Below the pieces are notes generated by a model. That model ran no database searches and was not told where the DNA came from. It worked only from the letters and a program-made list of their open reading frames with translations. Below, piece by piece: positions 25,658 through 35,340 of a DNA stretch of 64,000 nucleotides. Positions within the stretch are counted from its first letter, which is position 1. Each line of letters starts with the position of its first letter. A program made the translations under genes and the position numbers. Source of the stretch: Chroococcidiopsidaceae cyanobacterium CP_BM_ER_R8_30 (GTDB lineage Bacteria > Cyanobacteriota > Cyanobacteriia > Cyanobacteriales > Chroococcidiopsidaceae); contig JAFASY010000193.1 in the NCBI GenBank assembly GCA_019244235.1, positions 1 through 64,000 on the forward strand. The letters run 5' to 3'.

Positions 25658-27079
25658 CTAGCCGCCCTTAACCATTGGCTTGGGGACTTGAGCTGTTTGT
25701 TTGGGTGCCTGGGCAGTACGCAACGTATCTACCAACCGAGCCATAGCGTGCTGCAACTGAACGCCAGGGTCGATGGCAACCCATCCGGCAGGAGTCATCT
25801 GGCGGATTTCAAAGTGAAGGTGAGGACCAGTAGACAGACCAGTGCTGCCAACACGCCCAATTATGGCTCCTTGCTGGACCCATTGACCAGGTTGCACAAA
25901 GATTTGTGAGAGGTGCCCGTATAGGGTCTGTTCAATAGGTTTTTGGTGTTGGAGAACAACTGCTAAGCCGTAACCGCCCATATAGTCAGCAACTACCACG
26001 TTACCTGCATATGCTGCCATCACTGGTGTACCTAGGGGTGCCCCTAAATCGGTCCCGGGGTGGAAATCGTTACTGCCTGTAACCGGAGAAATCCGCCAGC
26101 CAAAGATTGAAGTAATTGGGGCAGGAATACTGAGCGGAAACTGTAGCCCTGTATCAGCATTATCTGGCTGTTCATTTGGTGGTGGGAATTGCTGGTATCC
26201 CAACATGGCACTACGGGGTGGCAGAGTCACAGTTTCCGGTAAAGACATGTCTCCTATATTCTTCAGAGCCATCAAGTCAGAAGCTGTAGCAGGCTGCTGA
26301 GTAGCGCTAAATCCGTTAGAACTGACACTAATGGGACCAATTGGAACTGGAGGGAGCCCGGTTGCAGCAACGTTTTCATTCCTGCCCGTCCATCTGGGCG
26401 GTTGAACCATAGAACTAGCGATGCTATTTTCTGCTGAACCTCTAGCTCTATAGCCAAGTGCCGCCCTACTTGCTGGTTCTGAGGGTAATTCTGCCGCACC
26501 ACAAAGACTGCCAGACAGCCCTTGTCCTGGGCGCAAAACAGTTTTACAGCCAGTCGAACGTTCCATCAGTACGACTTGACTTGGAGCTTGATAGGCACTT
26601 GTAGCACCAACACTGTATTTAGTCGGGTCAATATAAGCGCTATCGTAATCTGTAGCAGGATTGGTGGCAGTTTTTTCTAGAGTTCGAGTAGGTTGAGCCG
26701 GAACTGGGCGGCTAACGGGTTGGGGGAGCGTGATAACAGCACCAACTCGATCGATTGATGGGGTTATTGTATCGGAAGTGGGAAGAAGCTGTGGTTGTTT
26801 TCTTTCCAGTCGGACTGGTACTGGGGAAAGACTTGCCGCTGTGGGTTGAGGATTTTCAGGAACCGATTTTGCTGGAGCTGCTATTGGGAGCCTCACATCA
26901 GCGGTGGGCAAGGTGACGGTGCTTGGTGAAGTTCCAGTTTGAGCCCAAACCAGACCACTACTGAGGATACCCAGACCACCTACACAACTCAGGCTTTGTA
27001 CTATTAAGGATCGAGAAGCATGCGTAATTGGCGAGTGGCGTAAGCATAGCCGGGCAAATTCTTCAGTTCGCTGAGTCAT
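25658..27079 (-). CDS. M23-family peptidase with LytM domain, exported
   Basis: The 473-residue protein has an N-terminal signal (SLSCVGGLGILSSGLVWAQT), a long Pro/Ser-rich low-complexity stretch (about residues 50-310) and a C-terminal LytM endopeptidase domain: zinc ligands in HPGTDLG (HxxxD), YGHLSQIFV and HLHFEIRQ (HxH). It would cut peptidoglycan cross-bridges in the periplasm, or act as a cell-wall regulator. It converges on ribE and diverges from pgeF. Confidence 0.93.
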   Translation of the reverse strand: MTQRTEEFARLCLRHSPITHASRSLIVQSLSCVGGLGILSSGLVWAQTGTSPSTVTLPTADVRLPIAAPAKSVPENPQPTAASLSPVPVRLERKQPQLLPTSDTITPSIDRVGAVITLPQPVSRPVPAQPTRTLEKTATNPATDYDSAYIDPTKYSVGATSAYQAPSQVVLMERSTGCKTVLRPGQGLSGSLCGAAELPSEPASRAALGYRARGSAENSIASSMVQPPRWTGRNENVAATGLPPVPIGPISVSSNGFSATQQPATASDLMALKNIGDMSLPETVTLPPRSAMLGYQQFPPPNEQPDNADTGLQFPLSIPAPITSIFGWRISPVTGSNDFHPGTDLGAPLGTPVMAAYAGNVVVADYMGGYGLAVVLQHQKPIEQTLYGHLSQIFVQPGQWVQQGAIIGRVGSTGLSTGPHLHFEIRQMTPAGWVAIDPGVQLQHAMARLVDTLRTAQAPKQTAQVPKPMVKGG

Positions 27080-27251
27080 TTTTCCTCTTGGTTGTTTCTA
27101 GTTAGCCAATGAGACGATTAGCTATAGCCCAAACTGATTGTATCCTGGCTTAAGCAAATTTATTCCAGGGGATAGAAGCTAGCTATATAAATCCGAATCC
27201 TATCTCTCAGGCTAATATGAAGTTCGCACATTCTTTTTCGCGCATTCTTTG

Positions 27252-28043
27252 ATGTCCATGCATACTTGGCAATGGCAAACTTGGGAAGAATTGCCCTATT
27301 TAACTTGCAGCCTCCTAAAACCCTGGCCCCATGGCTTTTTTACTCAGAAGTTTTGGCCTCGCTCCCCGTTAGAGCTAGTGAAGGTGTTCCAGCCTGATGC
27401 TGAGGTTTATCAGCTCAAACAGGTACATGGTAATACTGTCCTCACTCCTTCAGAAATCGGTAGCTCAATGGATAATGGTACGTCTGAATCTGGGATGGCA
27501 GATGGTTTAATCACCGAGCGACAGTCCCAGGCGGTGTGGGTTGCAAGTGCTGACTGTACCCCAGCGTTGATAGCAGACGGCAAAACTGGACAAGTGGGAG
27601 CAATTCATGCTGGATGGCGCGGAACAGCAACAAAAATTGTGCCACAAGCGATCGCCCGACTCCGCGATCGAGGTAGCAGACTTCAGGATTTGCGTGTAGT
27701 CTTAGGACCTGCAATCTCGGGTTCAGTCTACCAGGTATCCTTGCAGGTAGCAGCCCTAGTGGGAGCCAGCATTATTCCGGGCGATCCAGACACCGCTACC
27801 GAGTCGATTCTAGATGGTTTGCACCATTTGCCAAATTCTCCTCTCCTAGCAGACTCTAAACCAGATAGAGTCCGACTAGATATCCGTCGGGTGATCGCTC
27901 TACAGCTGGAGCAGTTGGGTATTGGTCCTGACCAGGTGGTGATCGCACCTCATTGTACCTATCAAGATATGCGGTTCTTTTCCTACCGCCGCGACCCCAG
28001 GAAAAAAGTCCAGTGGTCTGGAATTGTCAGCGCTCATGTTTAG
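27252..28043 (+). CDS. pgeF: Peptidoglycan editing factor PgeF (YfiH/laccase-domain)
   Basis: The 263-residue protein keeps the metal-binding residues of the polyphenol oxidase/YfiH fold: QLKQVHGN, ASADCTPALIAD, AIHAGWRGTATKIVP and APHCTYQDMRFFSYRRD. PgeF removes misincorporated L-Ser from UDP-MurNAc peptides; it also shows laccase and purine nucleoside phosphorylase activity in relatives. The ATG at 27252 is preferred over the TTG just before it. It converges on the SRPBCC gene. Confidence 0.93.
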   Translation: MSMHTWQWQTWEELPYLTCSLLKPWPHGFFTQKFWPRSPLELVKVFQPDAEVYQLKQVHGNTVLTPSEIGSSMDNGTSESGMADGLITERQSQAVWVASADCTPALIADGKTGQVGAIHAGWRGTATKIVPQAIARLRDRGSRLQDLRVVLGPAISGSVYQVSLQVAALVGASIIPGDPDTATESILDGLHHLPNSPLLADSKPDRVRLDIRRVIALQLEQLGIGPDQVVIAPHCTYQDMRFFSYRRDPRKKVQWSGIVSAHV

Positions 28044-28064
28044 GCAGTGCCTCATTATCAGCAG

Positions 28065-28604
28065 CTAACAATCAAAACACCCATCCTTAAGGGCTTTTTT
28101 CTTGCTTTGCATAGCTGGTCGTGCCGCCTTTTCAACCGCTGCGACTAAAGCTGCTGCTACCCGAGCAGCAGAAGGTCGTGACAAAGGCCAGATGAGTGGT
28201 GACAGCCAGCCGCGCAAGGTCACTGAGTACGATACACAGGTCCCAAAAACTGTTGATTCCATCCGATATGTGACTCGTTCTTCCACACCCGGAATTGCTA
28301 TCACTCTCACACTCAGCAACTCCCTAGGGTTTACCCGCTCCACAAAAATACGGATGGGAATTGGACCTAGACGCGTCACTGCCTGAAAGATCAGCCCAGG
28401 TTTGGGCACCAATCCGTAAGGAACATTAGTTCTTGCCAGTACTGGATGCCAGGAGACGTCGTCCAAGTCAACGACCTTCTGCCACAGCTCATCCACAGAG
28501 GCAGAACTAATCTCTCGATAAGTTCGTGCTAAAGAACAGCCAAACCAGCGTCTTTGACAGTAGATGATTTTGGATAAGCAGCCTTGCATCTTCTTGATCC
28601 TCAT
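28065..28604 (-). CDS. SRPBCC / polyketide cyclase-like lipid-binding protein
   Basis: The 179-residue protein has a START-like helix-grip fold: YREISSASVDELWQKVVDLD, then IPIRIFVERVNPRELLSVRV and SYSVTLRGWLSPLIWPL. It ends in an Ala/Lys-rich helix. The ligand is unknown. The true start may be internal because the first 25 residues are irregular. It converges on pgeF and diverges from hemF. Confidence 0.75.
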   Translation of the reverse strand: MRIKKMQGCLSKIIYCQRRWFGCSLARTYREISSASVDELWQKVVDLDDVSWHPVLARTNVPYGLVPKPGLIFQAVTRLGPIPIRIFVERVNPRELLSVRVIAIPGVEERVTYRMESTVFGTCVSYSVTLRGWLSPLIWPLSRPSAARVAAALVAAVEKAARPAMQSKKKALKDGCFDC

Positions 28605-28768
28605 GGCTATAGCATGGCAGGAAAACTGGTGTGGTTGGCAACTATTCTGATAGGATATTGTATTTTAACCATAATCTCTCGGCTCTGATAGTGAGAGATG
28701 AATGTAGCTTAAGTAGATCTACTAATTCTAATTTGAGAGAAGATAAATGAGGAATTAATGTTGATATT

Positions 28769-29806
28769 ATGACGACTGCTTCAACTCCTCAAGCTAATCC
28801 ATCCAAATCTCTCCCTCCAGTTGATGCCAAGGCTAGGGTTAGTCAATTGGTGCAACAGCTACAAGATAATATCTGTCAAGCCTTAGAACAGCTAGATGGA
28901 AAAGGTAGATTTCAAGAAGATGCGTGGGAACGGGATGAAGGAGGTGGAGGGCGATCGCGTGTCCTCCGGGATGGAGCTGTATTTGAACAAGCTGGGGTCA
29001 ACTTTTCTGAGATCTGGGGGGAGCAACTACCACCCTCGATTCTCGCACAACGTCCGGAGGCAAAGGGACATAACTTTTATGTCACAGGTACGTCGATGGT
29101 GTTGCATCCCCGCAATCCATACATTCCAACTGTTCACCTCAATTATCGCTACTTTGAAGCGGGACCAGTCTGGTGGTTTGGTGGCGGCACAGACATGACA
29201 CCCTACTATCCTTTTGCTGAAGATGCTGCCCATTTTCATACCACGCTGAAGCAAGCTTGCGATGCTTGCCATCCACATTACTACCCGGTGTTCAAATACT
29301 GGTGTGATGAATATTTTTACCTAAAGCATCGCCAGGAAAATCGAGGAGTAGGCGGCATCTTTTTTGACTATCAAGATGGTCAGGGTCAGTTGTATCGAGG
29401 ACCGCATCCCAATGGCAATGCGGCAGCCTACAGTAACGAGGTAGGAACGCTAGAGCCCCGAACTTGGGAGGATATTTTTGCTTTTGTCTCTAGCTGTAGC
29501 AAAGGGTTTTTGCCTGCCTATCTACCAATTGTGGAGCGACGGCGGTCCCTAGAGTATGGCGATCACGAACGCCAATTCCAGCTCTACCGCCGAGGTCGGT
29601 ATGTAGAATTTAACCTTGTTTATGACCGGGGCACGATTTTTGGTCTTCAAACTAATGGACGCACTGAGTCGATTCTGATGTCTTTACCGCCTTTGGTGCG
29701 TTGGGAATATGGCTACAAACCGGAACCCAATACGCCGGAAGCGGAGTTATATGAAGTTTTCTTAAAGCCTCAGGACTGGGCGAATTGGGGGAAGGAAGTA
29801 TCTTGA
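28769..29806 (+). CDS. hemF: Oxygen-dependent coproporphyrinogen-III oxidase
   Basis: HemF converts coproporphyrinogen III to protoporphyrinogen IX with O2 in the chlorophyll/heme pathway. The 345-residue protein has the family blocks [62 protein letters not shown] and [15 protein letters not shown]. The N-terminal extension (residues 1-25) is typical of cyanobacteria. It converges on cpcT. Confidence 0.97.
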   Translation: MTTASTPQANPSKSLPPVDAKARVSQLVQQLQDNICQALEQLDGKGRFQEDAWERDEGGGGRSRVLRDGAVFEQAGVNFSEIWGEQLPPSILAQRPEAKGHNFYVTGTSMVLHPRNPYIPTVHLNYRYFEAGPVWWFGGGTDMTPYYPFAEDAAHFHTTLKQACDACHPHYYPVFKYWCDEYFYLKHRQENRGVGGIFFDYQDGQGQLYRGPHPNGNAAAYSNEVGTLEPRTWEDIFAFVSSCSKGFLPAYLPIVERRRSLEYGDHERQFQLYRRGRYVEFNLVYDRGTIFGLQTNGRTESILMSLPPLVRWEYGYKPEPNTPEAELYEVFLKPQDWANWGKEVS

Positions 29807-29826
29807 CGAAGCAAAGAGCGTTGCTC

Positions 29827-29844
29827 AAGGGAGGCTCCTCCTTT
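29827..29844. repeat. Short hairpin between convergent hemF and cpcT
   Basis: AAGGGAGG-CT-CCTCCTTT forms an 8-bp stem with one mismatch, in a run with AAGAGCG and GTTAACG flanks. It sits 20 bases after the hemF stop and 8 before that of cpcT, so it may serve both as a terminator, though a clear T-tract is lacking. Confidence 0.4.
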
Positions 29845-29851
29845 AAGAACG

Positions 29852-30454
29852 TTAACGTTTGTGGAAACGAAATGGGCCGAGGATAGCTCCCCACAAAGCT
29901 TTGCCTGTTGCAGGGTCAATTCCTTTGTCGTAGCTTAAAAATTCTGCCTCTCGTGCCTCAAAGCCTAGGGAAACATGTGTTGTTTGACCGTTATAGGTGA
30001 AGCAACAACGAGCCTCAGGGGGCAGGGCGGCAGAAAAGTGATAGTGGTTTGGTGCTATCTGTTGCTGCGTGACGGTAAGCAGGCAACCCGGTAGCAGCTC
30101 GAATTGATCGGGTGATAGGGTTTCGAGTAAGGCAGGGTTACGACCGCCACCAAGTAGGACATCTGGCTGTTTGGGCATATAGTACTGAACCTGTAGCGAT
30201 GCATCTGAATTGCCTCCCTGTAGCCGCATCAAGCGCTGGCGATAAGGTCTATCCAGATTGATGACGCTGGCTTGTTCAGCAAAGAGGGTGATGCTGTCTT
30301 CTGTAAATAAAGGGACTGGTCGTTGCCAGAGACGGAGGTGGACATACCACGCTGGCTCGGCAAGTGCCTGTTCTTGGTTATCAAATTCACCAGTTAGATA
30401 GCGAGCAAGAGCAATAAGCTCTGGAGAGAAGGGCAAATCCATTAAAGGATACAT
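29852..30454 (-). CDS. cpcT: CpcT/CpeT-type phycobiliprotein chromophore lyase
   Basis: CpcT attaches phycocyanobilin to Cys155 of phycocyanin beta subunits. The 200-residue protein has the CpcT barrel signatures ALARYLTGEFDNQEQAL, YVHLRLWQRP, EQASVINLDRPYRQRL and YNGQTTHVSLGFEAREAEF, ending GPFRFHKR. The ATG at 30442 (four codons later) is an alternative start. It indicates functional phycobilisomes. Confidence 0.93.
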   Translation of the reverse strand: MYPLMDLPFSPELIALARYLTGEFDNQEQALAEPAWYVHLRLWQRPVPLFTEDSITLFAEQASVINLDRPYRQRLMRLQGGNSDASLQVQYYMPKQPDVLLGGGRNPALLETLSPDQFELLPGCLLTVTQQQIAPNHYHFSAALPPEARCCFTYNGQTTHVSLGFEAREAEFLSYDKGIDPATGKALWGAILGPFRFHKR

Positions 30455-30678
30455 GTATAAAATACATCCAAATATTATAGTTGTTCTGCTGAATTAGCTG
30501 GGGCAGACATACAGAAGTTCTGCTGTAGATCCGCCAATTTAGGGCAGATATCCAGCGAGGTAGTTGTTCATCTCCCAATAATCGGAGATCGGGAGATGGT
30601 GCCTAAGCCTTGTTGCCTTGGCAAAAGTCGCTCTTTAGCGAGACAATAGATTATACGTCTTCCCGTTAGGTCTGAGTT

Positions 30679-31431
30679 GTGAATAACGTTCGCACTGTTT
30701 CCGATACCAAGCGAGCCTTCTACTCCCTCCACACCCGTCCCATCAATACCATCTATCGTCGGGTGATAGAAGAGTTGATGGTAGAAATGCACTTGCTGTC
30801 GGTTAATGTCGATTTTAGCTACAATCCCATATATGCCTTGGGCGTCTTTACTGCCTTCGAGCGGTTTATGCAGGGCTACCAGCCAGCACGGGACGAAGCC
30901 CCGATCTTTAACGCCCTATGTCAATCTGTAGAAAGCGATCCGCAACAGTACCGACAGGATGCTGAGAGAATAGCAGCTTTCGCTAAGAGTTTATCAATAC
31001 AAGATCTAATTGCTTGGGTGAGTGGGTCAACTCAGATAGATGGAACTAGCGATTTGCAGTCACAGGTGCGGGCGATCGCAAATAACCCCAGTTTTAAGTA
31101 CAGTCGTTTGTTTGCTATTGGTGTATTCACCTTGTTAGAGCTAGCTGATGCTGAACTGGTTAAGGACGAAAAGCAGCGGATGGAGGCTTTAAAGCAAATT
31201 TCTGCTGCTCTACACCTATCGGAGGATAAACTACAGAAAGATCTGGATCTGTACCGCAGTAACTTAGAAAAAATGGCGCAGGCGCTGACTGTGATGGCAG
31301 ATGTACTTTCAGCAGAACGCAAAAAACGTCAACAACGCTCTCAACCGCAAGGTGCAGCCGTTGCCCCCAATGCTGATGAACCGTCTCAAGCATCCGGTCC
31401 GCCTCAAGATAAAGCCTCGTCAGGTTCTTAA
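30679..31431 (+). CDS. thf1: Photosystem II biogenesis protein Psp29 / Thf1
   Basis: Thf1/Psp29 is needed for normal photosystem II assembly and thylakoid formation. The 250-residue protein starts at GTG with [20 protein letters not shown] and contains [19 protein letters not shown] and [20 protein letters not shown]. The C-terminal tail is Gln/Pro/Ala-rich. It overlaps the 3' end of the convergent PD-(D/E)XK-like gene by four bases. Confidence 0.95.
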   Translation: MNNVRTVSDTKRAFYSLHTRPINTIYRRVIEELMVEMHLLSVNVDFSYNPIYALGVFTAFERFMQGYQPARDEAPIFNALCQSVESDPQQYRQDAERIAAFAKSLSIQDLIAWVSGSTQIDGTSDLQSQVRAIANNPSFKYSRLFAIGVFTLLELADAELVKDEKQRMEALKQISAALHLSEDKLQKDLDLYRSNLEKMAQALTVMADVLSAERKKRQQRSQPQGAAVAPNADEPSQASGPPQDKASSGS

Positions 31432-32063
31432 GCAATGTGGCGGAGTAAAGCAGCTACCAAAATCCGCATAAGAGATTCCAAGTCCTCTGGCACTCGGTAA
31501 CTGTTAATTCCTTGCTCAAAATGCTTTGCGCTCCGGTATAACGTGCCAAACTGCCATATAGTTCCAGTTGAGACTGCCCCTACCAAAATAGGTTGAACGG
31601 GGACTTGTGGCGAGCCATCCCATTGGTCGATTGCTATTAGTTCCGCAACCAATTGTGTAAATCCTCTAGTCAAATCCTCATATTTGGCTTCAATAATCAA
31701 AAGTTGGGACTTTGGCGTATTAACTCTCAATAAATAATCTAGACTACCCTGAAGCTGCTCCGAGACCTTTAGTGGATACTCGATTCGTAGCTCTGCATGA
31801 GTGTAATGAATCAGCTCCGTCACTACTCGCGAGATCAGGATTTCCCGCCGAGCCAACTCACTCGTTAGTGGTACATAAGGCAACACCTCTTCAATTCGCT
31901 CCCGCAACTCTTGCAAACGGTCGAGTTCACCAGAGAATTGAGGTAGGTTTAATACCTTGCGAGTTAAAGAGTAGCCAAATTCTCCTGCCAGTTCACTCGC
32001 TTCAAAGCCTAGCTCAAAGTATCGGCTAAACGTGTAGCTTTGATTGGGGTTGAGTAGGGTCAT
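31428..32063 (-). CDS. Hypothetical protein with PD-(D/E)XK nuclease-like core
   Basis: The 211-residue protein has a helical N-terminal half ([19 protein letters not shown]) and a region with an Asp then Ex[10 protein letters not shown] followed by [11 protein letters not shown] (Asp134-Glu148-Lys150 by rough count), preceded by [11 protein letters not shown]. This pattern suits a restriction-endonuclease fold like type I R or related cyanobacterial hypotheticals. Function unknown. It diverges from a coiled-coil gene at 32158, 95 bases apart, which may share its regulation. Confidence 0.75.
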   Translation of the reverse strand: MTLLNPNQSYTFSRYFELGFEASELAGEFGYSLTRKVLNLPQFSGELDRLQELRERIEEVLPYVPLTSELARREILISRVVTELIHYTHAELRIEYPLKVSEQLQGSLDYLLRVNTPKSQLLIIEAKYEDLTRGFTQLVAELIAIDQWDGSPQVPVQPILVGAVSTGTIWQFGTLYRSAKHFEQGINSYRVPEDLESLMRILVAALLRHIA

Positions 32064-32157
32064 AAAAATTGGTGTTAAGGGGTATATTCAACAATTGAAA
32101 TAGAAAGAGCAGAACTGCAATTTTTAATACAGTAGAAGATAGAGCCAGCAAAAAACC

Positions 32158-32442
32158 ATGACCAACAGTAATGACAGGCTAGACAGGATAGAAGCACTAC
32201 AGCTCCAGACGCAGCAGATTGTTGATTCTAATTCGCGAGCAATTCAAGCATTAGCTGATCGCTTAGCCGAACTGGCTCTAAGACAAGAGGAAGCTCAAGA
32301 AGAAAGAGCAGAACTGCGCCAAGCAACAATTGGAATCGCTAACCTACTCAGTTCCCTAGATAGCGATCGCCCTACAATCCTGCGGAAGCTGACTAGCATT
32401 GAGAATAAAGTAGACCGACTCTTGGGAAGAGGCGATGACTAG
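32158..32442 (+). CDS. Small coiled-coil protein, paralogue of 46943-47323
   Basis: The 94-residue protein is a continuous helix with heptad character (RLDRIEALQLQTQQIVDSNS, AEERAELRQ) and the block GIANLLSSLDSDRPTILRKL at residues 58-77, followed by a final leucine-rich segment IENKVDRLLGR. The same 20-residue block is identical in the protein at 46943-47323, which ends prematurely after it. No named family is recognised. It diverges from the nuclease-like gene at 31428. Confidence 0.7.
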   Translation: MTNSNDRLDRIEALQLQTQQIVDSNSRAIQALADRLAELALRQEEAQEERAELRQATIGIANLLSSLDSDRPTILRKLTSIENKVDRLLGRGDD

Positions 32443-32491
32443 GCTCCATGACAACTCATAGTGCCGCGCTTTGGTCTTCAATTGCAGCGAG

Positions 32492-33289
32492 TTACTTCCG
32501 GTGGGCTATGTAGAGAGCCGTTAAGTAACTCTTGGTAATACAACCGTTGAACTTAGTGTCAATTAACTCTGCAATCTCATGAAACAGGCGCTCTCGTTTG
32601 CTACTGTCCAAATTTATGTGACCAGAGTAAGTTTTTAAAACGTCGATATAGCTGGCAGCGTTGTAAGCAACATCCCATTGATACTTACGAACTGTTACCT
32701 TGCCAAACAAACCTGTCTGCTCGATCTCGCCTGTTTTGTCCTCCACCTCGTCAGGATGAGGGAGAGGTTTATCATCTTTAACTAGTTCAGGCACAAAGCG
32801 ATAGTAAAGCTGCTGCACTGCTTCAAAGCAACACGCGCTAGTGTCGCTATGCACATGCAAGTTCCAAAATAGGGCAATTGCTCCCCCTGTTCTGAGGGCA
32901 CAAGCAGTTTTGGGATAGGCAATTGCTGGGTCGAGCCAGTGAAAAGCTGTCGCCGCGAACACTAAATCAAAGGCTCCCTCTTCTATCGACCAGTCCTCGA
33001 AGGCTCCGGTATGCACCTTTGCTAAAGGATAAGCAGCCAGTTTGTGTCGGGCAACGGCAGCGAGGTTCTCCCCCAGTTCGAGGCAGAGGAGACGATAACC
33101 TCGACGAGCCAAAGGTACTGTAGCTTGACCAGTGCCGCAACCGATTTCAAGTATCCTTCCATCTGATGGAATTCCTGATAGAGACACGATAGCGTCAAAT
33201 AGTTCCTCTGGATAGCCTGGTCGTGCTTGGTCATAAAGCATTGCCACTTGATCAAAAGTGGTTCGTAACTGCTTATCTCCCTTTGTCAT
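32492..33289 (-). CDS. Class I SAM-dependent methyltransferase
   Basis: The 265-residue protein has motif I as RILEIGCGTGQATVPLARRG (about residues 45-64), then LCLELGENLAAVAR and FDLVFAATAFHWLDP. HWLDP and the overall arrangement resemble the UbiE/trans-aconitate methyltransferase group. Substrate unknown. It diverges from another methyltransferase at 33460, which starts 171 bases away. Confidence 0.9.
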   Translation of the reverse strand: MTKGDKQLRTTFDQVAMLYDQARPGYPEELFDAIVSLSGIPSDGRILEIGCGTGQATVPLARRGYRLLCLELGENLAAVARHKLAAYPLAKVHTGAFEDWSIEEGAFDLVFAATAFHWLDPAIAYPKTACALRTGGAIALFWNLHVHSDTSACCFEAVQQLYYRFVPELVKDDKPLPHPDEVEDKTGEIEQTGLFGKVTVRKYQWDVAYNAASYIDVLKTYSGHINLDSSKRERLFHEIAELIDTKFNGCITKSYLTALYIAHRK

Positions 33290-33459
33290 CCATTTATCTC
33301 CTCTGTTGGTCAGGGATTTTAAGCGTGTTCATAAAGACCTCCGGAAAACTGCATCCTGCAACTGGAGGGTAGTTAGTTTAGCATTTTACTAAAGCGTTGC
33401 ATCCTGCTTGCTAAAGACAATCTAGGCGAAGCGCTTAGAACATTTCAACGAGGCATCAT

Positions 33460-34218
33460 GTGAAATCAACCGTGCGTTACGCTGATTATGATGGTTTTGC
33501 CAAAATTTACAATTCTCATTGGGGTCCAAGTTACGGTGCCAGAGCCATTCCTCTTCTAAAGAAGTTGATCCTGGAGGACATTCCCAAATCAGCCACTATT
33601 CTCGATTTATGCTGCGGTACTGGTCACATAACACAAGCACTATTAAATGAAGGTTACACTGTCACAGGAATTGATGGGTCTAGCAATCTCTTGGACTATG
33701 CTCAGCAGAATGCCCCTGGTGCCCGTTTCGTATTGGCAGATGCTAGGTACTTTCAATCGCATAGTGTGTTTGATGCTGCTTTCTCCCTCAACGATAGTTT
33801 GAATCACATCATGAGCCTTAAGGAACTCATAGATGTTTTCAGAAATGTTAATTCATCACTGCATCCGGGAGGATGGTTCCTTTTCGATCTCAATCTTGCA
33901 TATAAATATGAAACGTCTTGGGTAGGCTCTTTCGCAATAGTTGAAGACGATATTGTCTGTGCTGTTCGTGCTAAGACAAACATGGATCAAAAAGTAGCAG
34001 AATTTGCCGCGACTATTTTTGAGCAGGAAAACATGATTTGGATAAGAAAAGATGTTACGCTTTATCAAACTTGGTATGAAGTATATGATGTTGTGAAGGG
34101 TTTAGATAACAGCGGCTTCTATGACGTAGCTGTTCTCAATAAGAATGCCGAGATGTTATTAGATACTTTCCAAGTAGATAAGGCGTATTTCAAATGTAGA
34201 AAGATACCAAATCTTTGA
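33460..34218 (+). CDS. Class I SAM-dependent methyltransferase
   Basis: This 252-residue protein from a GTG start has motif I as ILDLCCGTGHITQALLNEGY and ITGIDGSSNLLDYAQ-like motif II, then FDAAFSLNDSLNHIM. The substrate is unknown and the sequence is not especially close to the divergent neighbour, so the pair may reflect a hotspot rather than a pathway. Confidence 0.85.
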   Translation: MKSTVRYADYDGFAKIYNSHWGPSYGARAIPLLKKLILEDIPKSATILDLCCGTGHITQALLNEGYTVTGIDGSSNLLDYAQQNAPGARFVLADARYFQSHSVFDAAFSLNDSLNHIMSLKELIDVFRNVNSSLHPGGWFLFDLNLAYKYETSWVGSFAIVEDDIVCAVRAKTNMDQKVAEFAATIFEQENMIWIRKDVTLYQTWYEVYDVVKGLDNSGFYDVAVLNKNAEMLLDTFQVDKAYFKCRKIPNL

Positions 34219-34329
34219 AAAAAGCCTTAGCTATTTTTCTCTTCAATGTGAACATCAAAATCTGCATTAAAGATTTCAATTTCTGTACTCGTTAGCTATT
34301 ACGCCTTTCCCGGAGCAAGAATACCTATA

Positions 34330-34686
34330 TTAAAAAGATAGTTTTCTAAACCTATGTCCATCCGATTCTACAACCACAAACGCTCTTTCTAACTCTACTT
34401 CTGAATAGGTTTCTATAATTTTTGCTAATTCATTATGAACTGAATTGACAGTTTTAGGCAGAATTCGAAGATAAATAACACCAGTACCAATATTTCTAAC
34501 AAAAATGAGATTTCCGTAGTCCCTATCTCGCGTGACAAGAATGCGGTTCTGCCCCTGTGCTATCCTGAGTATTTCTTCATCACTTGCTTGTGAAAGACCA
34601 ATCTGAGCCGCAAGAACTACATCATGTCCTGCATCGAAGAATTTCACTACTATAGCATAAACATCTTGATCCAGTAAGAATCTCAT
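34330..34686 (-). CDS. DUF5615 PIN-like toxin
   Basis: The 118-residue protein starts MRFLLDQDVYAIVVKFFDAG and has the PIN-like acidic pattern: Asp6 and Asp8 in LLDQDV, SDEEIL, and the C-terminal TRDRDYGNLIF. PIN-domain toxins are Mg-dependent RNases. Its start overlaps the DUF433 stop by four bases (ATGA), a standard antitoxin-toxin order. Confidence 0.88.
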   Translation of the reverse strand: MRFLLDQDVYAIVVKFFDAGHDVVLAAQIGLSQASDEEILRIAQGQNRILVTRDRDYGNLIFVRNIGTGVIYLRILPKTVNSVHNELAKIIETYSEVELERAFVVVESDGHRFRKLSF

Positions 34687-34922
34687 GCTTGGGCAGATAC
34701 AAAATGAATATCTTCAGCCGCTACCAGCGCAATGGCGTACCGTAGGCAGGCACGAATATTCTCAATTTGCAAGTCTGGATGATATTCTCGAATAATGTCT
34801 TCAAATGAAAAATCCTCGCTCAGCAATTCGAGAACACTCTGTACAGTAATACGTGTACTTGCTATGCAAGGCTTACCAAAGTGGATTTGAGAGTTGACTG
34901 AAATTCTGTCTATATTTTCCAT
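34683..34922 (-). CDS. DUF433 antitoxin
   Basis: The 79-residue protein contains the DUF433 helix-turn-helix-like core: GKPCIASTRITVQSVLELLS, FSFEDIIREYHPDLQIENIR, CLRYAIALV. DUF433 proteins are cognate antitoxins for DUF5615 PIN-like proteins and presumably repress the operon. The pair overlaps by four bases. Confidence 0.9.
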   Translation of the reverse strand: MENIDRISVNSQIHFGKPCIASTRITVQSVLELLSEDFSFEDIIREYHPDLQIENIRACLRYAIALVAAEDIHFVSAQA

Positions 34923-35340
34923 GAAATTAAGTTATGGCTTAATCTTAAGGATTCATCATTTTCCATCCAAACCTTACTCTAGTGAAGAGTGACTTAGCAC
35001 TCTCACGAATTTTGGTTCATTGATAGAACTTATTTTAACACTACCTATCAGGTTATAAAGTTCGGGCAGCAGGTTTCACATTCAACAATAAAGGTAACGC
35101 CTGTGGCTAATTTGTTATTATTTGTTCCATCATGCAAGCCCTGATAAGTTCAGGAGATAAGTGGTCAATCTAATCAGGTATGGACATGGTAACAGACCTC
35201 AGAGATCGGGCTTTATTGAATGAAAGATAGCCACAGCCTCACTTTATAAGGGCTTCGGTAATAGTCAAGGTAAGGAGAGATCGCGTTTTGGAGTCATGTA
35301 GGACTGCTACGCTAGCAAATAGAGTTTTTCATTGGGCAAG
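34923..35340. other. Intergenic, possible operator for the DUF433/DUF5615 operon
   Basis: The 418-base gap between the antitoxin start and mnmE holds GAGTG-N6-CACTC (34987-35002), a perfect inverted repeat 65 bases upstream of the DUF433 start and a candidate autoregulatory operator. The rest contains no recognised gene. Confidence 0.35.
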
